29,819 nt of DNA. Origin: Balneola sp. GTDB taxonomy: Bacteria; Bacteroidota; Rhodothermia; Balneolales; Balneolaceae. The notes under the pieces were generated by a model, which saw only the letters and a program-made list of their open reading frames with translations, did not search any database and was not told the origin of the DNA. Shown piece by piece: positions 24,767 through 29,819 of the stretch. Location: NCBI GenBank assembly GCA_002730655.1, contig PCAT01000028.1:1-29819 (forward strand), in the 5' to 3' direction. A program made the translations under genes and the position numbers. How positions within the stretch are numbered: position 1 is the stretch's first letter; each line of letters begins with the position of its first letter.

Positions 24767-24784
24767 CTTATACCTCTTTTGAAA

Positions 24785-25111
24785 TTAGCCTTTTATTTCT
24801 GTTATTAACTCAATTTCTCTTAAAATATAATCGCGCTTTAGACACTCCTCAAACTCTCCCTCAAAAACAATTGCTTTGCCCTCGCTATGCACTTTTAATG
24901 TTAACTGTTGGGCACGATCTCGCTCACACTTCAATGCCTTTATAAGTTGTTGAATAACTTCTTCAAAAGTGTGTACCTCATCATTATAAAGAATAAGTTT
25001 CCAAGGTGTTTGAATCGCTTCCTCAATTTCTTCTTGGGCAATGGTTTCTAAATCACCCTCATTTCTTACCTCTTTAAGGGACCCTAGAGTATGAGATAGA
25101 TGTAAATACAT
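24785..25111 (-). CDS. clpS: ATP-dependent Clp protease adaptor ClpS
   Basis: N-end-rule adaptor that delivers substrates with destabilising N-terminal residues to ClpAP or ClpCP. The core matches ClpS: WKLILYNDEVHTFEEVIQQL contains the Asn-Asp pair of the N-degron pocket. LKVHSEGKAIVFEGEFEEC holds the conserved His and Gly of the pocket and the GxFEE-like segment, and the domain ends in REIELITEI. An acidic N-terminal extension (about 1-33, GDLETIAQEEIEEAIQTP) is normal in kind for this family. Its 108 residues are full length. AAGGAG lies about seven bases before the ATG. It sits between purS (14 bases) and purQ (18 bases) on the same strand with no clp protease gene nearby. Confidence 0.9.
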   Translation of the reverse strand: MYLHLSHTLGSLKEVRNEGDLETIAQEEIEEAIQTPWKLILYNDEVHTFEEVIQQLIKALKCERDRAQQLTLKVHSEGKAIVFEGEFEECLKRDYILREIELITEIKG

Positions 25112-25125
25112 TAATTTCTCCTTGA

Positions 25126-25371
25126 CTAAAATTCAAACATAATATGAAAATCTTCCATTACTTCATTAGCCAATAGTTTACTACAAGCCAATTCTACAAT
25201 ACTTCTTGCCTCTTCTTCGTTAGTAGCTTGTACATCGATTTCGATAAATTTACCAATACGAACTCTTTCAATATTGGTTAGTCCTAAATTTTCTAGGGCA
25301 TGGTGAGCGGCTTTTCCTTTTGGGTCTAAAATGGACGGGCGTAAGGTTACGCTTACTTTTGCTTTGAACAT
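25126..25371 (-). CDS. purS: Phosphoribosylformylglycinamidine synthase subunit PurS
   Basis: Small subunit that bridges PurQ and PurL in the FGAM synthetase complex of purine synthesis. Its 81 residues show the family pattern: KAKVSVTLRPSILDPKGKAAHHALENLG, then VRIGKFIEIDV and a final VMEDFHIMFEF strand. It is the first gene of the purS-clpS-purQ-lptB run. The 82-base gap from miaA holds a perfect palindrome (25392-25403) about 21 bases before the start, a possible control site. No Shine-Dalgarno is evident at the ATG. Confidence 0.95.
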   Translation of the reverse strand: MFKAKVSVTLRPSILDPKGKAAHHALENLGLTNIERVRIGKFIEIDVQATNEEEARSIVELACSKLLANEVMEDFHIMFEF

Positions 25372-25391
25372 AAGTGAATAATATTAAGTGA

Positions 25392-25403
25392 TACCTTAAG
25401 GTA
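25392..25403. repeat. Perfect palindrome TACCTTAAGGTA upstream of purS
   Basis: A 12-base perfect inverted repeat 21 bases upstream of the purS start codon, inside the miaA-purS gap. It could be an operator for the purine run, a weak hairpin or chance. It is not followed by a T run in the direction of miaA transcription. Confidence 0.35.
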
Positions 25404-25453
25404 GGGTTTCTCAGGTTTAGCTGCTAAATGTATCCTTTAAAAAATTGCTAGTC

Positions 25454-26401
25454 TTATGCTCTTTTATTGAGTTTAAATTCAATTTCTTGTGAAATTAAAT
25501 CCAATATCTCATGCTCTGTTTGTTCTTCGAGATTAAACCATCTAATGAATGACCATTTACGGAACCATGTTTCCTGCCTTTTTGCATATCTCCTAGTGTG
25601 GGTCTTTATTTTCTTAACTGCCTGCTCAAGACTAAGCTCTCCATTAAGGTGTGAAATTATTTCTGAATACCCAACGGTCTGTAGTGCCTGGTTTTTTGAT
25701 GTGAAACCCCTTTCCAAGAGTCGCCTCACTTCATCAACGAATCCTTGCTCAATCATATGATCTACCCGCTTTTCAATACGTCCGTACAAGCTTGAACGAG
25801 GCCTATTAAGACCAAATACAAGGGTGTCTTTAGGACAAGTTGGGGTTGTATTTGAATGAAAGGAACTAAAGGGCTCTCCTGTTTCATAATATACATCTAG
25901 GGCTCTAATAATACGCTGAGGATTTAACCCATCCATTTTCCGAGCATAGTCTGCATCAACCCGTTGGAGTTTTTCATATAACCTTTCTATTCCCTCAATT
26001 CTAGCTTGCTCTTTTAATCGAGTAACGCGGACGGGGTTGGCTTTAGGTGTCGAGTCTAGGCCAATGATCAAACTACTTAAATATAAAGTAGATCCACCTA
26101 CATAAATCAATGGACTATTTGGATAATTCTGACAATGTTCAGAATACCATTGTTGAACACGCTCTAAAAAGGTAACCGGTGAATCCAACTCATCCGGATC
26201 TAAGATATCTACGTTAAAATGGGGGATCTGCTTGCGTTGTTCTACACTTGCCTTAGCCGTTCCAATATTCAAATAACGATACGACTGCCGGGCGTCAACC
26301 GAAACTATACTTGTATTGAGTTTTTCTGCTAAGCCAATGGATAGATTGGTTTTACCTACCGCAGTAGGTCCTAAAAGAACAATTTTGCGAATCGAACTCA
26401 T
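25454..26401 (-). CDS. miaA: tRNA dimethylallyltransferase
   Basis: Transfers a dimethylallyl group to A37 of tRNAs that read UNN codons. Motifs are P-loop LLGPTAVGKTNLS, VSVDARQSYRYLNIGTAK (the usual DSRQxY motif appears as DARQSY), IPHFNVDILDP, VGGSTLYLSSLI, LNPQRIIRALDVY and the C-terminal VGYSEIISHL with RRYAKRQETWFRKW. At about 315-320 residues it is complete. Three in-frame ATGs are close together (26419, 26407, 26401). I prefer the last, which gives MSSIRKIVLLGP as in homologues; the first would overlap the PorV-like stop codon. It directly follows that gene, so the pair is probably co-transcribed. Confidence 0.95.
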   Translation of the reverse strand: MSSIRKIVLLGPTAVGKTNLSIGLAEKLNTSIVSVDARQSYRYLNIGTAKASVEQRKQIPHFNVDILDPDELDSPVTFLERVQQWYSEHCQNYPNSPLIYVGGSTLYLSSLIIGLDSTPKANPVRVTRLKEQARIEGIERLYEKLQRVDADYARKMDGLNPQRIIRALDVYYETGEPFSSFHSNTTPTCPKDTLVFGLNRPRSSLYGRIEKRVDHMIEQGFVDEVRRLLERGFTSKNQALQTVGYSEIISHLNGELSLEQAVKKIKTHTRRYAKRQETWFRKWSFIRWFNLEEQTEHEILDLISQEIEFKLNKRA

Positions 26402-26409
26402 TATCATTA

Positions 26410-27513
26410 TTAATCCCATACAAGACGAACAGAGACGCGATGCGTACTGCCCAGCTCAGCTCCGCTACCTGCAAAACCCATAAATCCATAGTCAATAGCA
26501 AATTTGTAGACTTCTACTCCCATCCCAAAAGTAGGGCGCATCGTCAAGCCCGAAAAGGGGTCTTGATATAAATCAGTAAGACCCATGCGCAGCGATAAAT
26601 GTTCCCTAAACACCCCTTCCACACCAAAGCATGGCTCTAAGCTCCATGACCCGAGGTTCAGGTAATAAGCCTCTCTTCCCTCAAACATACTTAATACATC
26701 AAATGAAGCATTGACAGTCCACTCCTTGTAGAGAAAACTTCGTGCTATTCCTACTCTTAAAGATGGGCGTACATATTCATCGGATCCCTCTGGGGTCTGA
26801 TCTCCGAACACTTCTTCATACCCATCAAATTGATTTTGGTTAACCGTCCATACCTTCCGCAATGTGGTGGCATCGATCCACTGAATACCCCAAAACCATT
26901 CTTTCCAACGACCTTGCGCTCCCAAGTCTAAACTGTACCCCCATGCGTTTGCAAAAGGGCCTAATTTTTGTCTTATAAATTTTAAAGAGCCACCGTAATA
27001 AATTGGTAAATCGCCCGGTGCTTGTCCAGATGCATAGGATAAATACCACGCCATATCAGTAGCACTGAAACGAGTGATGTATTGTTCAACGTTGGCTTTA
27101 GGCCCACCATTATCCCCTCGATTTGGATCCCAAGCGTCTAATGTATTAGCAATATTGTCGACCCCTTGTCGAAAAAAAGTAAGGGCCAACACGCCTCGAT
27201 CCTGGGACAAAGGTAATGCCAAGGATCCATAATCATAGCCCACTATCCCTCCAAAGCGTTCAGAATGCATATACATAATTTGCACATCCTCTACTGATCG
27301 CAAGCCCGCAGGATTCCAGTATGCCGCACTTACCCCTTGGCTAATAGCCACTTGTGCCCCACCCATACTCAACGCTTTTGCCCCTGCACCCACTCGCAGA
27401 AATTCACTTCCATATTTCGCATGAAGGGACTGAGACAGGGTCTGCTCCGGAGCACAAAACAGAAAAAAAACGACAAAAAGCCAGCGTCTACTATACAATA
27501 TTGATGTATACAA
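26410..27513 (-). CDS. PorV/PorQ-family outer-membrane beta-barrel protein
   Basis: Predicted outer-membrane barrel of the PorV/PorQ group, related to FadL and in some Bacteroidota tied to type IX secretion. A signal peptide (RRWLFVVFFLFCAPEQTLSQ, about 9-28) precedes the signature FLRVGAGAKALSMGGAQVAI and SAAYWNPAGL (about 38-72), the hallmark N-terminal hatch. Amphipathic strands continue to the C-terminus, which ends VSVRLVWD. The length is about 367 residues. No ATG exists between the upstream region and the conserved motif. The start must be non-ATG; TTG at 27511-27513 or the TTG five codons later both keep a full signal peptide. No other type IX component is in the window, so a secretion role is unproven; many relatives are single barrels of unknown cargo. 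It lies just upstream of miaA. Confidence 0.85.
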   Translation of the reverse strand: MYTSILYSRRWLFVVFFLFCAPEQTLSQSLHAKYGSEFLRVGAGAKALSMGGAQVAISQGVSAAYWNPAGLRSVEDVQIMYMHSERFGGIVGYDYGSLALPLSQDRGVLALTFFRQGVDNIANTLDAWDPNRGDNGGPKANVEQYITRFSATDMAWYLSYASGQAPGDLPIYYGGSLKFIRQKLGPFANAWGYSLDLGAQGRWKEWFWGIQWIDATTLRKVWTVNQNQFDGYEEVFGDQTPEGSDEYVRPSLRVGIARSFLYKEWTVNASFDVLSMFEGREAYYLNLGSWSLEPCFGVEGVFREHLSLRMGLTDLYQDPFSGLTMRPTFGMGVEVYKFAIDYGFMGFAGSGAELGSTHRVSVRLVWD

Positions 27514-27696
27514 AATGATGTGGTTTATTGTTTTTATACCTACCTATTAAAGATATAAAATGCTCAAAAGTGAATTCGTAAAAATGCACGGTAATTTGTT
27601 GCAGAGAGTACCGTATTTTCTTAGTATAAGCACATATGTTGGAAAGGGCAATCCAACCGTTAAACCGTCGAACAAACCCCTATAATTCAACCATCT

Positions 27697-28812
27697 ATGA
27701 AATTTTCTGTATCCAGTAACGAACTCAACAAAGGCCTCTCCACCATAATTGGTGCCGTACCAAATAAAGCAACCTTGCCTATTTTAGAAACAATCTTATT
27801 TAAAAGTGAAGAGAGTAGTATAAAATTAAGTGCCACAGATTTAGAAATCTCTATTATGCAGCGTGTAGAAGCGGATATTGAAGAGCCCGGTTCTATCGCG
27901 ATACCAGCAAGACGACTTCTTGAAACTCTTCGTCAACTCCCCAACATAACGGTCTTTTTTGAGGTAGACAGCCAAAATAATATTTCATTTAAAACTGATA
28001 AAGGCAACTATAAACTAGCGGGTGATAATGCCGATGACTTCCCTGAAGTGCCTGACTTAATGGATGGAACTACCATCGAGGTCCATACGAAAGTTGTTCA
28101 ACAAGCCATTGCTAAAACACTTTTTGCTGTATCCAACGATGACTTACGACCGGCGATGATGGGCGTCAATTTTCAGGTTGGACTTAATTCAACTCGATTT
28201 GTTTCAACCGATGGTCATCGGTTAGTTAAATATAGCACCACTGAAATGACTGCCGTAAAAGAACAATCCTTTATTGTTCCTGATAAAGCACTAGCATTAA
28301 TCCAAAAGAGTATTTCCGACGAGTTAACTGCCATACAAGTAAATCAAGATCATGTAAGTTTTAAGTGCGGCTCTACCCAATTAATAACGCGCTTAATCAA
28401 CGAACAATATCCTAATTACGAATCAGTAATCCCCCGAGACAATGATAAATTTTTATCTATAAGTAAAGACCAAATGTTATCGACTGTTAAACGGGTTTCT
28501 ATATTTTCAAGTAGTACCACCCGACAAATTCGTCTAAAACTAGATACAGATAAATTGACTATTCGTGCCGAAGATTTAGACATGAGTAGTGAGGCCAAAG
28601 AGACCATTGATTGTGATTACAATAACGAATCCATGGAGATTGGTTTTAATGCCAAATACTTATCCGATGTACTACAAAATATCGATGGAGATGAAGTAAG
28701 CTTTGAGTTTTCATCTCCAAATAAGGCAGGAATTGTAAAACCTACACAAAGTGACAAAAGCGAAGAGATGTTAATGTTGGTTATGCCGGTTATGTTAAAT
28801 AGCTATAGCTAA
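27697..28812 (+). CDS. dnaN: DNA polymerase III beta subunit (sliding clamp)
   Basis: Forms the ring-shaped processivity clamp on DNA and recruits polymerases, including Pol IV. Its 371 residues show the three-domain repeat pattern: MKFSVSSNELNKGLSTIIGAV, TLPILETILFK and SATDLEISI in domain 1, RPAMMGVNFQV and VSTDGHRLVKY in domain 2, and the C-terminal LMLVMPVML that shapes the partner-binding pocket. dnaA and recF are not adjacent here, so the gene is outside the classical oriC cluster. The ATG follows a TATAAT at 27681-27686 by only 10 bases. If that is a true -10 box, the transcript would be almost leaderless, but no good -35 element lies 17 bases before it. The next gene begins 35 bases after its stop. 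Confidence 0.97.
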   Translation: MKFSVSSNELNKGLSTIIGAVPNKATLPILETILFKSEESSIKLSATDLEISIMQRVEADIEEPGSIAIPARRLLETLRQLPNITVFFEVDSQNNISFKTDKGNYKLAGDNADDFPEVPDLMDGTTIEVHTKVVQQAIAKTLFAVSNDDLRPAMMGVNFQVGLNSTRFVSTDGHRLVKYSTTEMTAVKEQSFIVPDKALALIQKSISDELTAIQVNQDHVSFKCGSTQLITRLINEQYPNYESVIPRDNDKFLSISKDQMLSTVKRVSIFSSSTTRQIRLKLDTDKLTIRAEDLDMSSEAKETIDCDYNNESMEIGFNAKYLSDVLQNIDGDEVSFEFSSPNKAGIVKPTQSDKSEEMLMLVMPVMLNSYS

Positions 28813-28847
28813 CGCTGCCATGAACCCTTATCGCTCCTAGTACATCT

Positions 28848-29636
28848 ATGGGCAAAATAATTACCCTAACAACTGATTTCGGGCTTCAAGACCACTATGT
28901 AAGCGCCATGAAAGCTGTCATGCTTGGTATTGCTCCTAATGCCCGGCTTGTTGATATATCTCACGAAATACCGCCACAGGATATTATGGCAGGTGCATGG
29001 GTTATCCGAAATACAGCCTTTCTATTTCCAAAAAAAAGCATCCATTTGGTAGTGGTTGACCCCGGAGTTGGAACCGATAGAAATCCCATTGCTCTGGAAG
29101 TAAATAACCAAATATTTGTAGGCCCAGATAACGGGATTTTTTCGCTTTTTTTCGAGGAATTCACCTACAAGGCATACAAATTAAATAACCCAAACTACTG
29201 GAGAGGTATTCGCTCAAGAACCTTTCATGGCCGTGATTTATTTTCGCCAATCGCGGCTCATTTAGCCAAGGGTGTGGGTTTAGAAGAGCTTGGAGACCCT
29301 ATTAGTGATTTAGTTAGTTACCACTGGGCAGTACCTATAGGTGATAAAGATGGTTTACAGGGATGGATAATTCACATAGATCGTTTTGGAAACCTAATTA
29401 CTAACATCTCTGAAGAGTTAATAGAAAATACCATTGGGCGTAGAAAAGTGCGTATATATGTTGGAAACACCATGATTGACCATTTGGTTAATACCTTTGA
29501 AGATGTCGCCCCGGGTGAACCCGCCGCATTTCTTGGTAGCTCTGGAATGATGGAAATAGGCATAAATCGAGGGAATGCCGCCAAAATGTTAAGTGTAGAT
29601 AAAGGAACACAAATTTCACTAGTCCTACAAAAATAA
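28848..29636 (+). CDS. S-adenosyl-L-methionine hydroxide adenosyltransferase (DUF62 family)
   Basis: Hydrolyses S-adenosylmethionine to adenosine and methionine using hydroxide; the family is related to fluorinase and chlorinase. Visible are ITLTTDFGLQDHYVSAMK, DISHEIPPQDIMAGAWV, VVVDPGVGTDR, FVGPDNGIFS, FHGRDLFSPIAAHLA and HIDRFGNLITNI. The Asp71, Arg78 and His127 positions match the spacing of the Asp-Arg-His set that activates water in characterised members. I see no fluorinase-type inserted loop (family knowledge), so halogenation is unlikely. Its 262 residues are full length. It follows dnaN by 35 bases and may be co-transcribed; no functional link to replication is evident. Confidence 0.9.
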   Translation: MGKIITLTTDFGLQDHYVSAMKAVMLGIAPNARLVDISHEIPPQDIMAGAWVIRNTAFLFPKKSIHLVVVDPGVGTDRNPIALEVNNQIFVGPDNGIFSLFFEEFTYKAYKLNNPNYWRGIRSRTFHGRDLFSPIAAHLAKGVGLEELGDPISDLVSYHWAVPIGDKDGLQGWIIHIDRFGNLITNISEELIENTIGRRKVRIYVGNTMIDHLVNTFEDVAPGEPAAFLGSSGMMEIGINRGNAAKMLSVDKGTQISLVLQK

Positions 29637-29791
29637 CGACCTGCCTCCTTATTATATTTAATTTAAAGACTAAATATCCTACTCAAATATTATAATTTTC
29701 AAAACGTTAACCGCCAGAGCTCGCATACATATTGTATAATTATATTTATGATTTAATAAATCAATTAAATTTCAATTTTCAACTAAATGCT

Positions 29792-29819
29792 ATGTCATTA
29801 GAACTTCGTGCTCCGCACA
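29792..29819 (+). CDS. Possible start of a further gene, cut by window edge
   Basis: An ATG at 29792 opens MSLELRAPH and runs to the window end without a stop. The ~155 bases before it are AT-rich and non-coding, with a TATAAT at about 29733-29738. Only nine codons are visible, so no product can be named and the frame itself is uncertain. Confidence 0.3.

Noticed and set aside
25372..25453. TPP-riboswitch-like words (CTGAG, ACCC) in the leader before purS
   Set aside because: Only short pieces resemble the thi-box; the region is too short, lacks the other conserved arm, and thiamine genes are not adjacent.
26410..27513. Evidence for a full type IX secretion system
   Set aside because: Only a PorV/PorQ-family barrel is present; no other secretion component or C-terminal sorting-domain protein is in the window.
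28848..29636. Fluorinase or chlorinase
   Set aside because: The Asp71/Arg78/His127 set typical of the hydroxide-using family is present and no halogenase-type loop insertion is seen.
1..29819. Mobile elements, CRISPR arrays, tRNA or rRNA genes
   Set aside because: No transposase or integrase motifs, no regularly spaced repeats and no tRNA-like cloverleaf were found in the intergenic stretches read by eye.

Overview
This is a compact, AT-leaning bacterial chromosome segment made almost entirely of housekeeping and envelope genes. The gene families point to the Bacteroidota/Rhodothermota/Balneolota group. The pointers are a DUF4270-type lipoprotein next to a short GT5 'glycogen synthase-like' protein, a PorV/PorQ-family outer-membrane protein, a FadL-like barrel, a TPR protein with the NCYNWISE-type C-terminus, and Rho with an Asn/Lys/Arg-rich N-terminus. 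Many genes lack a clear Shine-Dalgarno sequence. The lineage is an inference from families and synteny; there is no rRNA in the window.

Layout. 1-851: 3' part of DNA polymerase IV. 888-8107 (minus): NDP-sugar pyrophosphorylase-like gene, then CCA-adding enzyme and ispE (ATGA overlap), then glycogen phosphorylase and an MscS-type channel. 8413-10143 (plus): Mur ligase carrying an N-terminal membrane domain, ended by a hairpin terminator. 10261-11619 (minus): LolC/LolE-type permease. 11783-15475 (plus): glgB-malQ operon closed by a strong terminator. 15557-21126 (plus): run of phosphosulfolactate synthase (ComA family), short GT5-like protein, DUF4270 lipoprotein, FadL-like barrel and periplasmic TPR protein. 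21364-22605 (plus): rho. 22893-27513 (minus): PorV-like barrel, miaA, purS, clpS, purQ, lptB and a rhodanese. 27697-29636 (plus): dnaN and an S-adenosyl-L-methionine hydroxide adenosyltransferase. A possible further gene begins at 29792.

How the genes work together. Three glycogen/maltodextrin enzymes (GlgP, GlgB, MalQ) cover branching, phosphorolysis and glucan transfer, but GlgC and a full-length GlgA are absent from the window. The GT5-like protein at 16385-17182 lacks both the donor-binding KTGG signature and the C-terminal half of glycogen synthase, so it probably does not fill that gap. Envelope functions dominate the rest: two outer-membrane barrels, a lipoprotein, LptB, a Lol-type permease and the Mur ligase. 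PurS and PurQ are two of the three FGAM synthetase components. No mobile element, CRISPR array, tRNA, rRNA or defence island was seen.

The best candidates for something poorly described are the membrane-anchored Mur ligase, the ComA/GT5-like/DUF4270/FadL-like/TPR run, and clpS embedded between purS and purQ.
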